From: Tetraselmis striata
Lineage: Eukaryota; Chlorophyta; Chlorodendrophyceae; Chlorodendrales; Chlorodendraceae
Reading direction: 5' to 3'
NCBI GenBank assembly: GCA_006384855.1
Contig: VCJN01001515.1
Coordinates: 50,703 to 114,702, forward strand
Length of the DNA: 64,000 nt
The notes below the pieces were generated by a model, which saw nothing but the letters and a program-made list of their open reading frames with translations, did not search any database and was not told the origin of the DNA. Below, one piece after another: positions 11,752 through 23,061 of this stretch; positions within the stretch are counted from its first letter, which is position 1, and each line of letters starts with the position of its first letter. The position numbers were made by a program, and so were the translations under genes.

Positions 11752-13274
11752 TGATGAGGGCGCTGCGCCACGTGTGCATGACGATGCGCCAGAAGGTCGC
11801 CAAACGGGGGGACAACAAAGCATGGCCGACCTCATGGTGGCGGCGTTTGGGGGTCCGGCGCGGCTAGCCGGCTGTTAGCGCAAGGCAGCGGCCGGAGCAG
11901 CCGCGCGGAATGTCTTCGAGCTGCCTATAGTAGAGTATCATAGGTGGTGGCATGGCGAGTGGCTTCGCTTCCATGCGCCTTGGCGCCTGACCACACCGCG
12001 GCATGGCTATCAGGCACGAGAAAAAGGGGGCAATTGTGAGGGTGGGGACACGCCCCCAGGAAAACTGAGCAACGAATAAGGGGTGAGGGGGCGAGCGGGA
12101 GGAAAGTGCGGGGCGGGGATTGGGGTCGAGACAATTGTAGCAGCAACACCGACAAGCAGAGGAGGCAAGAGGAGGAGTGTGGGCCACTTGGAGCAAACAC
12201 TGTAATGTACTGTGTTTACATATGAAATGCGAGCAGGTGGCCCAGCCCCTCCAAAAAGGCCTAAACCAAGCGGAACCTAGCGCCGGGCCGCGCGCGAGGT
12301 GCATATCGTATTTGAAACGGCGGAGTTCGTCAGCGGGCGGGAGGCTTGTCCAGAGCAGGGCGGCGGCAGCGTCCTTCCACGAGGAAGATGTATGAATGCT
12401 AGTCCGGGTACCACAGATCACAATGTGAAGGCACCCTACTACAGGTACAAATACGCCCGTGTGCTGCTTGCCATAAAAACGATAAGGCAGTCCATTCACG
12501 ATGCGGCTTCGCCGTCCTACACCATGGAACTTGCCTCGCGTAGCCCTCTTGCAATGAATGCGGCGACGCGTGCATGTATGTATGGTAGTGGAAAACGCAT
12601 TCTCACGCAGTGCTTGAGAATTTCATTTAATCTCAACCATGAAACATCGCTAGGTTAGGTTTACGCGATGTACGTAAAACTAGGGGACCTAGACTATTTC
12701 TATGCCCTACTCACACAGCATCCATGTCAATGTGGCGCGTGTCGTGTGTCATGAACGCGTGCCGATGCTCGTCGTTACCACTTAAATATTTTCAAATATC
12801 CAACCATTGGTGCACGAAGGAAACGGGAGAATATAGCCGGTAGGCGGGGGCTGCTAATCGTCCTTATCTCTACTTTGGCCCGCGCCCGCGCCCGTCGCAA
12901 AAGTCTGTCGCGCGTACGGTGCGCGCGGGTGTGTTGTAAATTTGGCCGTGCCCTCTTGTGGATGGCGGGATTCAAACTTGCGCGCCTCGCGTCGCGCGTG
13001 CGGATGAGCAGGGTGCGATTTTTTGTACCCACCAAGTAGTGCATGTAGGCAAATGTGACAGAAGACTTCTTTTATTGTGATATTTAAGAAAGTGTCCCAC
13101 CGCGACATGCCGCGCTCGGGGCGGTGACGAGTAGTCAATGCCAAACTGTAATACAAATGGGTGCCGTTATTTTGCCAGCAACATTCTGATTTCGGAGCCA
13201 CACGGTTGGTGTTATGCCTGGGCCTGCGCCTATAAATGATTCGGACACCTTAGCTTATAAAATTAGCGAAAACT
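11752..13274. other. 3' flank of exportin-T; no further gene seen
   Basis: No ORF here has recognisable protein character. A 211-codon antisense frame (11864-12499) is low complexity and unsupported. A TGTAA at 12201-12205, the usual polyadenylation signal of chlorophyte algae, lies about 450 nt after the exportin-T stop and is a possible 3' end signal. A TATAAAA-like string lies at about 13256. Confidence 0.4.
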
Positions 13275-14257
13275 ATAGCGAAAAATCGCTATTTGTATGG
13301 CTTTATCAACGGCGTTATTGGGCAGGTCCGATTTATAATGTTTTGTTTTAGTACCTGTACTCTACTTTCCGGCGGAGAAACGGAGGGGGGGGAGAGGGTT
13401 CACTTTGTAAGTGTCCTCATCAACTTTATGTTCACGTACGGGTACTTAAACAGTACGGTACTAGGCGGATGGCGGGAGCGGTGCATGAGCGGCTGGGGCT
13501 CAGCCCCGCACCGCCGCCGTGAATATACTGTGTTAACACGGCGTTAATATACTGTGTTAGCACCAATTGGTTACGTGGATAGCGTCTAGAGAACGCACGG
13601 CAAGTCTTATTTAATATCCACGCCAGGCATACAGCAGCTTAGCAGCGTCATGCATTACATGGAGGGGGTAGGGCCACCGACCGTATGGTTGCTTTGTATG
13701 GTTGCTTTGATGTGATTGTAATAGGGTGGTGGTTCCAGAAAGTGCCCCACCCTCTCTCGTAATGCTTGCATATGGCAGGGAACACCCTTCTGCACACAGC
13801 CATGCATTGAACCCATTGAAAAACTTCATGCCAGAGGTAGTTATTATGCAACTTTTCCCATGTTCTACTAAGTACTATGAGATCAACATAAATAAAGTAG
13901 AGGGGGGTGGAAACAGAAGGGGGGGGGGGGGGGGTTTAAAGCATAAAATTAAATCGGACCTGCCTTATTGTTGCGCTTTACGGCTTCACCGCCGGTACTT
14001 CAACCCGCCACGTCATCACTCTTACACTTATTGTACACGCACCACATCTCAGCAAGGGCCGCCAGGCCGCTGCGACCGCAAGCCACCTCTGATCCAGGAC
14101 CGCCCGCCGCCGCTCCCCCCCCCCCCCCTTCCCCCCCCCCCCCCCCCCCCCCACCCGCAAAACGGCCACATACGCCGACGCACTTGGGCACCAGACGCCA
14201 CGTCCTATAATCCCCCCAGGATCCGCAGGACGCCAAACTGGCACCACTCGCCTCAGC

Positions 14258-15241
14258 ATGTCGGCTGCTCCGGCAGATACAGAGGTGCCGCAGATGGGTC
14301 GCGGACCGCCGCTGACGGCGACCGACGACGACCTGCCCCACTCCAAGCGGCGTGCGCGCGCCCTCGCGCCCCACCCCCGAAATTCCCCGCGGGGTGGTCG
14401 CCACGGCGGCCGCTACCCTACAGAAAGCCCTAAAAGGGAAACCCCCAGTCCTAGCAGCACCCGTAGCTCCGCCACCAACAGACACGGGCTCGGCCGGACC
14501 TTCCACAGCCCCACAGGCGCCCCCAACCCTCTATTCCCGCCCACACCCTGCGCTGACATGGGCATAACGCGTCAACAGATCCCCACCTGGCGCCGGCGCC
14601 GGCCCAGCCTTGCCGGCGCTCTAAAAAATTCCCCTACACGGCGCAAAGCACCTAACTCTTTCGGGCAAATACATCCTTTTCCCCATGTCGAACACAGCCA
14701 CCCTGGTGCTCAACGGCATAGCCAACCCCCAACACGACATCACCACCCCTATCTAACGCCACAACGCGTCGGCAACCATCCTCCACAACTACCCCCACGC
14801 CAACGTCCTCTCTCCCGGTCCGTACCCGGGCCCCGGAGGACCTCTCATGCGGAGACAACTCCCCCGATGCCGACCTTACTCACGATGCAAAGAGTTCATC
14901 TCGGAGGCCGCCACCTTACTCACCAGACGCCCCCCCCCCCCCCCCCCCGCATGCACCCCCGCCTCACTGCCGGGATCACGACCTTCGGCGCCGGCGACCC
15001 GCTGCACCCCATCACACGCACTCCCTCACCGAAACCCCCCCCCCCCCCCCCCCCGCGCGCGCGCGGGGGACGACCACGTGATAGACGACCAGCCACCCTC
15101 CGGGGAGGACTACTCCAACATCGAGTAAGAGGACGAACATGGGAGTCAGAGAGTCCATGTACGACGACGACTGGCTCTGACTCCGCCTCCGCCGCGCCTC
15201 CCCGGCCCCCAACCTACCTCTCCCCCAACGACCACCCATAA
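14258..15241 (+). pseudogene. Decayed proline/arginine-rich ORF in unit 1
   Basis: A 327-codon frame starts MSAAPADTEVPQMGRG and is rich in Pro, Arg, Ser and His. Coding character switches between frames (for example a frame around 14686 reading MSNTATLVLNGIANPQHD before a stop). That suggests an old ORF1/gag-like reading frame broken by frameshifts. It lies on the strand opposite to the LINE remnant in the same unit, and C runs at 14932-14948 and 15037-15054 interrupt it. I do not recognise a domain. Confidence 0.3.
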
Positions 15242-15505
15242 CGTTGGCTACCGTCCGACCCCCAACACCGCCAGACCCACCCTCAAGCACCGTCCTCCGG
15301 CGCCCACGAACAGGCTGCTTACCCCCATCAGCAACCACCACTCGGCGAGCACCCCGTGCTCCCTGTTCGCCGACACCAACACATGCAGCACTCCCATCGA
15401 CGACAGCTCCCGCATCTAACAACGGCCGCGATGGCGCCCGCTTCGGGATGGGGACCCCTGCACGATACCTAGAGCGGGCGGGACGCTCTGACTGCCTTAA
15501 TGCAA

Positions 15506-16138
15506 TTAGGTCTCCTCTGCGGGCCACCCATACCTTAGTCGGAGTGAACGGTAACATGGCGCCGCCCTAGCCCCGCACCTACCTGAGCAGCGGGTCGATG
15601 CTGCAACTAGCGGACCAACACCCAGCGGACTGCTTGGGGCTCTATGCCGAACTGGGAGCGGAAGACGAAGAAGCCGCAAAGCCGGTGATAGTAGACATGC
15701 GGGGCAGCCGAAGGTTGCATCAGAAGGAGGCGGGGATGGAAACAGAAGATGAAGGCCGGTAGCCGGAGTACGAAGGAAGCATGAAGTTGGTGCGGAAGGA
15801 CCGCCAGGGAAGTTGCGCAGCAAGTAACACCGCAAAGATGAAGACCACCGTTAAAGCGGATTTTCCGAGGCGGCCGCGGTCCTCAACCACAAAAGGATAG
15901 TATCGGTGAACGCCTTGCATCGGGGCGGAAGACGCCCGGTCCCCCGGCAGCTTGTTGTGCTCCGCCTCGGTCGCCGCGATCCCCGGGGTGCACTAGCGGG
16001 GGTCGTTGCCCCAAGTGGGGGTCGTGGAGGACACGCACGCAGAATCGATAATGTATTCACACGCCGGGCGCCTCCACCCCGCCTGCGTCAAATATGGTGG
16101 CCGCGAGCGGTCGGCTGGGCGCAGCCGACTCGTCTCAA
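15506..16138 (-). pseudogene. LINE 3' end remnant (C-terminal domain), unit 1
   Basis: Read on the minus strand, this contains YYPFVVEDRGRLGKSALTVV and ACPPRPPLGATTP. The same blocks occur in the plus-strand LINE at 43.4-43.9 kb (FVVEDCGGLGKSALTVVYIF, CPPRPPLGATTP). It is therefore the end of a LINE-2-type polyprotein, truncated at the GACTCGTCTCAA unit border and frameshifted. The motif resembles the C-terminal nuclease-like domain of some LINEs; that assignment is inference. Confidence 0.6.
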
Positions 16139-16141
16139 AAC

Positions 16142-17867
16142 TAGCGAAAAAACTCGCTATTTCTATGGCTTTATCAACGGCGTTATTGGGCAAGGTCCGA
16201 TTTATAATGTTTTGTTTCAGTACTCTACTTTCCGGCGGAGAAACGGAGGGGGGGGAGAGGGTTCACTTTGTAAGTGGCCTCAACTTTAGTTCACGTACTT
16301 AAGCAGTACGGTACTAGGCGGATGGGAGCGGTGCATGAGCGGCTGGGGCTCAGCCCCGCACCGCCGCCGTGAATATACTGTGTTGGTTACGTGGATAGCG
16401 TCTATAGAACGCACGGCAAGTCTTATTTAATATCCACGCCAGGCATACAGCAGCTTAGCAGCGTCATAGCATTACATGGAGGGGGTAGGGCCACCGACCG
16501 TATGGTTGCTTTGTATGGTTGCTTTGATGTGATTGTAATAGGGTGGTGGTTCCAGAAAGTGCCCCACCCTCTCTCGTAATGCTTGCATATGGCAGGGAAC
16601 ACCCTTCTGCACACAGCCATGCATTGAACCCATTGAAAAACTTCATGCCTGAGGTAGTTATTATGCAACTTTTCCCATGTTCTACTAAGTACTATGAGAT
16701 CAACATAAATAAAGTAGAGGGGGGTGGAAACAGAAGGGGGGGGGGGGTTTAAAGCATAAAATTAAATCGGACCTGCCTTATTGTTGCGCTTTACGGCTTC
16801 ACCGCCGGTACTTCAACCCGCCACGTCATCACTCTTACACTTATTGTACACGCACCACATCTCAGCAAGGGCCGCCAGGCCGCTGCGACCGCAACCCACC
16901 TCTGATCCAGGACCGCCCGCCGCCGCTCCCCCCCCCCCCCCCCCCTTCCCCCCCCCCCCCCCCACCCCCCCCCCCCCCCCCCCCCCACCCGCAAAACGGC
17001 CACATACGCCGACGCACTTGGGCACCAGACGCCACGTCCTATAATCCCCCCAGGATCCGCAGGACGCCAAACTGGCACCACTCGCCTCAGCATGTCGGCT
17101 GCTCCGGCAGATACAGAGGTGCCGCAGATGGGTCGCGGACCGCCGCTGACGGCGACCGACGACGACCTGCCCCACTCCAAGCGGCGTGCGCGCGCCCTCG
17201 CGCCCCACCCCCGAAATTCCCCGCGGGGTGGTCGCCACGGCGGCCGCTACCCTACAGAAAGCCCTAAAAGGGAAACCCCCAGTCCTAGCAGCACCCGTAG
17301 CTCCGCCACCAACAGACACGGGCTCGGCCGGACCTTCCACAGCCCCACAGGCGCCCCCAACCCTCTATTCCCGCCCACACCCTGCGCTGACATGGGCATA
17401 ACGCGTCAACAGATCCCCACCTGGCGCCGGCGCCGGCCCAGCCTTGCCGGCGCTCTAAAAAATTCCCCTACACGGCGCAAAGCACCTAACTCTTTCGGGC
17501 AAATACATCCTTTTCCCCATGTCGAACACAGCCACCCTGGTGCTCAACGGCATAGCCAACCCCCAACACGACATCACCACCCCTATCTAACGCCACAACG
17601 CGTCGGCAACCATCCTCCACAACTACCCCCACGCCAACGTCCTCTCTCCCGGTCCGTACCCGGGCCCCGGAGGACCTCTCATGCGGAGACAACTCCCCCG
17701 ATGCCGACCTTACTCACGATGCAAAGAGTTCATCTCGGAGGCCGCCACCTTACTCACCAGACGCCCCCCCCCCCCCCCCCCCCCGCATGCACCCCCGCCT
17801 CACTGCCGGGATCACGACCTTCGGCGCCGGCGACCCGCTGCACCCCATCACACGCACTCCCTCACCG

Positions 17868-17898
<31 letters not shown>

Positions 17899-18982
17899 GC
17901 GCGCGCGCGGGGGACGACCACGTGATAGACGACCAGCCACCCTCCGGGGAGGACTACTCCAACATCGAGTAAGAGGACGAACATGGGAGTCAGAGAGTCC
18001 ATGTACGACGACGACTGGCTCTGACTCCGCCTCCGCCGCGCCTCCCCGGCCCCCAACCTACCTCTCCCCCAACGACCACCCATAACGTTGGCTACCGTCC
18101 GACCCCCAACACCGCCAGACCCACCCTCAAGCACCGTCCTCCGGCGCCCACGAACAGGCTGCTTACCCCCATCAGCAACCACCACTCGGCGAGCACCCCG
18201 TGCTCCCTGTTCGCCGACACCAACACATGCAGCACTCCCATCGACGACAGCTCCCGCATCTAACAACGGCCGCGATGGCGCCCGCTTCGGGATGGGGACC
18301 CCTGCACGATACCTAGAGCGGGCGGGACGCTCTGACTGCCTTAATGCAATTAGGTCTCCTCTGCGGGCCACCCATACCTTAGTCGGAGTGAACGGTAACA
18401 TGGCGCCGCCCTAGCCCCGCACCTACCTGAGCAGCGGGTCGATGCTGCAACTAGCGGACCAACACCCAGCGGACTGCTTGGGGCTCTATGCCGAACTGGG
18501 AGCGGAAGACGAAGAAGCCGCAAAGCCGGTGATAGTAGACATGCGGGGCAGCCGAAGGTTGCATCAGAAGGAGGCGGGGATGGAAACAGAAGATGAAGGC
18601 CGGTAGCCGGAGTACGAAGGAAGCATGAAGTTGGTGCGGAAGGACCGCCAGGGAAGTTGCGCAGCAAGTAACACCGCAAAGATGAAGACCACCGTTAAAG
18701 CGGATTTTCCGAGGCGGCCGCGGTCCTCAACCACAAAAGGATAGTATCGGTGAACGCCTTGCATCGGGGCGGAAGACGCCCGGTCCCCCGGCAGCTTGTT
18801 GTGCTCCGCCTCGGTCGCCGCGATCCCCGGGGTGCACTAGCGGGGGTCGTTGCCCCAAGTGGGGGTCGTGGAGGACACGCACGCATAATCGATAATGTAT
18901 TCACACGCCGGGCGCCTCCACCCCGCCTGCGTCAAATATGGTGGCCGCGAGCGGTCGGCTGGGCGCAGCCGACTCGTCTCAA
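16142..18982. repeat. Tandem composite repeat, unit 2
   Basis: This is the second copy of the 13275-16138 unit, head to tail and only three bases away. Sequence beyond about 16450 matches unit 1 almost base for base except for C-run length. The LINE homology continues past the repeat end here (to about 19130), which it does not do in unit 1. Unit 2 is thus probably the ancestral copy and unit 1 the duplicate. Confidence 0.9.
17092..17925 (+). pseudogene. Decayed proline/arginine-rich ORF in unit 2
   Basis: This is the second copy of the ORF at 14258-15241 and is identical through most of its length. It is shorter because a longer C run (about 17870-17898) shifts the frame into an earlier stop. 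The same protein-level cautions apply. Confidence 0.3.
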
Positions 18983-19121
18983 GGGTCAAGTCGCCGACTC
19001 CCGAGCGGTCCCGGTCGAGCACCGCCCCCGCTTCAGTCGCCACGGAAGGCCGCAGACTTTTCAAAGCGGTATGCATGCGGTGCTTGTAGTTCGCAACGGG
19101 GCATATGGGCAGATGATCCAC
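18350..19121 (-). pseudogene. LINE 3' end remnant, unit 2 and beyond
   Basis: This minus-strand remnant is longer than the unit 1 copy. It reads HLPICPVANYKHRMHTALKS, then LRPADRSRP, then ACEYIIDYACVSSTTPTWGN, then the PFVVEDRGRLGKSAL block. All have counterparts in order at 43.1-43.6 kb (DRLPICPV, YKRRIHTAFKHL, LRPADRSRP, ACDYLIDFACVSSTTPTW). It is frameshifted and lacks the reverse transcriptase region. Confidence 0.65.
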
Positions 19122-19130
19122 GACGAAATC

Positions 19131-22100
19131 CGGGTGCTTTAATACACATATGTGTTCCTACTATGCTTGGAGATGGCAAGCCCTAAGAACAACTCAGTCT
19201 GAGCGGTGGAGAGCAGCGAATTAGCATGTTAGCAAACCTCTATAATTTCAATATGACCATACCAAAAAGCACTGCTAGCGCTGCGTTTCGGCAGTTTCTT
19301 ACAGAACAATAGATAGAAGAATTGCATGCAATCTATATTGTACTGCGAGAGGTGCCTGGCGGGCGATACCCATGGCAGGAATAGCGGCTCAATGGCTCAT
19401 TGCTAGTTGCGGGTGAGCCGTCGACCATAAATTGTCGCCATCTGTAGAGATATTAAGTAGCGGAGCCCATTCATGACCGACGCTTGGGCATGCAAAGGTA
19501 TAGACTTCGGTCTCCTGAACTCTTCGGTGGCGAGGGAGTAGAGTTTTGATGCGGAGTTTTGATGCGCCCCTACGACTTCAATGGAGTTGGTGATGTCTGT
19601 TTGAATGGCTGCAGCTATTCTCGAAGTGGGGTTGTTTGGGGAGGGGTCGTAGTAGTGGCACGTTTGCGCTGCGCCGGCCGATGTGACGTCAGACATGTGA
19701 TGGTGTCAACAACGTTTATTCACCAGGTTTCGAACCAGATGTTGGTCATTCAATAACAACAGCAAATAACTCAAAATCGTCGGTCCCCGGCCGAATATTA
19801 CTATCTTAGTTAGCGCCCGCTGCAGACATAATGTCACCGTCATGTACACTGGTTCAAAATGTTGTTGCTCTCATTAGCATGTAACAACGCTTATTTGCAG
19901 GGCGCGGGGCTGCAGTTATTTCTTCATAGGGTCATTTACAACCGCGCAGTATATAAACAACACGAGTAGCCGCACTCTTACAATGAGCCGCGAGGGGGCG
20001 TCCGTTGCCCTTTGCCAAAATGCCCTATTATAAACAAAACTGTCGAATGGTACGGGCCCGTAAGATTCCAAATCAGTGCCGTATACCATTATTCCGCACC
20101 ACGAATACTGTCTTGTCGTCATCTCCGCCCGTAGCTTGCAGCACACCTACTGTGGTGGTCGGAGTTTACACTGTGTTTTCGTGACACTGCGTGCCCGGGA
20201 ACCCGAATGGGTGCTTCTGCTATGCTATGGCCTATGGGAGGTGAAACGAGGTCACAAGCGTGCCGCCGCCGCGAATCGAGACACTTCGCCAAATCACGCC
20301 GCCGCCCCTGAATACCTTGGCCACACAATACATCCCCTTTCCACGCCCTCCACATAAGTATGGGATTTGCGAATTCGACCCACACGCCCATGCGCGGCTC
20401 CACCAAGACTGTGCGCGCGTGCATGCATGTTACTCAGGGTAGTACGGCTGCGGGAAAATGCCGCGATAGCGCGATACACCCGATATGGCCACGCGGTGGC
20501 CGTTGCCCTGAACACTTTCATTCAGGCAAAGAACATGGCTTTGGCGCTAGCGCTTCAAAACCACATATTGCGCCACTCGTGTGAATAAATGGGCATGGGG
20601 CACAACTGCCCCGTAGTCATACCGCATCACCACTTGGTATCATAAACTATCCACCGTAAACGTAGGGCATTGAAATTAGGCCATTCACGACCTGGACCAA
20701 GCCCTGCGTTTCAACGACGATGATTTATGGGCAAAATCACGGACAAAATGCGGTTGTGATCACTGCTGCACGCGCAGGCGGGAGAGGGTTCTCGCGGCCT
20801 CCTTGCCGTAGGCCAAAGCTTTTCTACAGTAGTGCATGGCCGCATGATCATAGCGCGCCATGGTGAGCCACGTGGGACGACTATGGCGTGCACATTTATG
20901 CGTCGATCCTGGTGGAGATAATGTTGTGAAAGGGGGATCCGGCATGGCGGCCGTGGGCATCGCTCAAGGGGGGCATGTGCCAAGTATTTGTGGTCCGTGC
21001 ACGAGTACATACAACATACTGTCCTGCGACCGTATATCAGGTTTTAAGATCCACTTGGCGTAAAGTTTCGCGCCAATGTGTTGACCACACGCTGACACAG
21101 GCGTCAGATTCCGGCCTACATTATTTCAAAAAATCAAAAGTGCCCAAATAACCTCAAACGACCGTGCTACGACAATGGGAATTGTAGCCCTGCTCGTATA
21201 AGTTTTACTGGTATTTATATGAAAATTTTCTGACGTTTCCTCGCAACGCACTGAGAGATACTGCGACTTTGACAGGTGCACCGCAAGGCAGCACTGCAGT
21301 GGCGATGGTATCACACCACATCATCCATGGGTGCACGCCACGATGGCCCCGCCCCAACCCAGCCAATAATACCCTAGCCTCTTTGCTGACATGTTTCCTC
21401 GCCCGCTCATGGCCATACCACCGTGAAAGGGTCTATGCATGCGCGGCGGGGCGTGCAGGACACCAACCCCCGTCGTTGTGGGGGTATTGGAAATGCTCAG
21501 TGTGGCGCAAGTGCCACTCGTGTAGGACACTTGTTAGGGGCAAAGAACTTGCTCACACCCTGTGGTGATTAAGGCTGAGCATAAATGTGCAACATTGCAG
21601 GATTTCAGGTCATAAACTCTATATTCAGCTGCCCTACTATTCGTAAGCTCGGATTCGGCGAGAAAGGGGATGGGACTTATGTGGATGGGTGTATATCGGG
21701 CCACATCGACCGCCCATTGTGAAAACAGCACCCGTACCGTTGACCTCCTCACCGCCCAGCCCAATTTACCTGGCCCGGAAGATCTTCAATACCCCGCGCT
21801 ATTGCTGTGCTGGCAATAGCTAGGCAGTAAAGCGGGCTAGACTCCGTATCGGTCGCTCGACTGTGTGTAACTATAGAACTCACTTTGCCGGACTGCCCCC
21901 TCCCCAGCCCCCATAGACGTCCACCCACCCAGCCTTTTTAGATCGCGACAGTTACTATGGCGCATTATTGTACCAGCGCATGGTGTAACTGCAACATACC
22001 CTTGGCCAAGCCTTGGCTCCGCATAGGATGAGCTGTTTCGGACCCTCCTCCCCCGCCATCTCAGCAACACGTGTACCTAGTTTTCTAGCTACCCCCACCT

Positions 22101-22440
22101 TGATATTGGGAGCCTACTCTAGGATAGAATGTGAGATAGTGGTGGGAGCAGGGTGGAGTATCGTACTATATTAGTTTGGTAATGGCGGAGACATTAATAA
22201 TTTTCTGTAGCGTTAATATGTATATGGCTTCCTCATGGCCCGGCATGACACTGTACGTGCTGTAGTTTCATATCAATTACAGAAGCGCAGTACGTTATCG
22301 CTGATTCGCATGTGATTCGTTCCAGCAGCTTGCTCGGCTCTTGCCCCGTGCAGTAATATATTGCAGTTGTGTAGCACTAGTAAAATAAGCAAGCAGAGCG
22401 CATGAGTGTGCTGGTGGTGCGGCGAGCGCGCGGTCGCAAC
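19131..22440. other. Region without recognisable genes
   Basis: Base composition is more balanced than in flanking DNA, and open frames are short (under about 105 codons) and unconvincing. The only structure I see is the diverged dispersed repeat at 20340-21560. Confidence 0.4.
20340..21560 (+). repeat. Diverged dispersed repeat, copy 1
   Basis: Several blocks recur in the same order at 56440-57640. Examples are CCCTCCACATAAGT (20347 and 56448), CGTGGTCCGTG-like strings after a GGCA(C/T)GTGC block (about 20970 and 57075), CACTTGGCG(T/G)AAAG (about 21050 and 57154), and TTTCCTC(G/A)C(C/G)CG(C/T)TCATGGCCAT (about 21391 and 57498). Divergence is high and I see no coding capacity. Confidence 0.4.
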
Positions 22441-23061
22441 CATATCAGTACCATATCAGTACCATATGTACGCTACCATAGCAGTACGGGTACCTGTAGT
22501 TCTTGCTGCTGCCCTGTACAATGACTACTGATGACCATGATGATATGGCAGCTATACTGACTACGGCGGGTACTTGTATACCTCTATGGGTATTTGATTC
22601 CATCAGCGGGCGCGTCGATATTGCTGCGGACAACATACATGGAAATCCGACCCCGCACGTGCGCCTGACGCATATCCCCATCTTGCAATTTGTATGGCTC
22701 CTGCGAGCCACCTCTGAACTATCAAGTACGCCGCAGCGTCTCGGTGGAGAAACCACAATTCGCGAGGGATTGCAGCGCTGCGCATTGAGCAGCGCTGTCG
22801 TCTTTACTGATAGATTATTGAGACCCATCGACTCGCTGCCATGTACTTACCTGAATGCCTACAGTTGCCGTGTCACATTGAAGGTACAAGTCTTTTCTAT
22901 TGCCACACTGATCACGCCTGTGCACAAGCCGCACATGGCACGAGCGATGAATGCGAGTTTCCATTCCTCCATTCAGAAAGCAGCCTCAATCGACAAGGCA
23001 ATGTACCGCGGCTTACGCTCACAACACCCGCCGGTGAAGGCAGCATGACAGCATGCTCAGT

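Larger units (their letters stand above)
13275..16138. repeat. Tandem composite repeat, unit 1
   Basis: This is the first of two nearly identical adjacent units (the second is 16142-18982). Each begins at a TAGCGAAAAA..CGCTATTT string and ends at GACTCGTCTCAA. Differences are concentrated in the first 300 bases (small insertions, e.g. an extra segment near 13535-13565) and in C-run lengths; the rest is essentially the same. The left ~2.2 kb carries a proline-rich ORF. The right ~0.6 kb is the reverse-oriented 3' end of a LINE related to 42.8-43.9 kb. Confidence 0.9.

Noticed and set aside
11864..12499. 211-codon minus-strand frame downstream of exportin-T
   Set aside because: The composition is random-looking, no motif is visible, and it covers the presumed 3' untranslated region of exportin-T; more likely a chance frame in GC-rich DNA.
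12895..13030. tRNA-like T-arm (minus strand AGTTTGAATCCCGC)
   Set aside because: I could not find a matching A box, anticodon arm or acceptor stem around it.
22503..23048. 181-codon plus-strand frame next to the GWW-repeat gene
   Set aside because: No recognisable domain, no splice or promoter signals and mixed composition. It runs into the 3' end of the opposite-strand gene.
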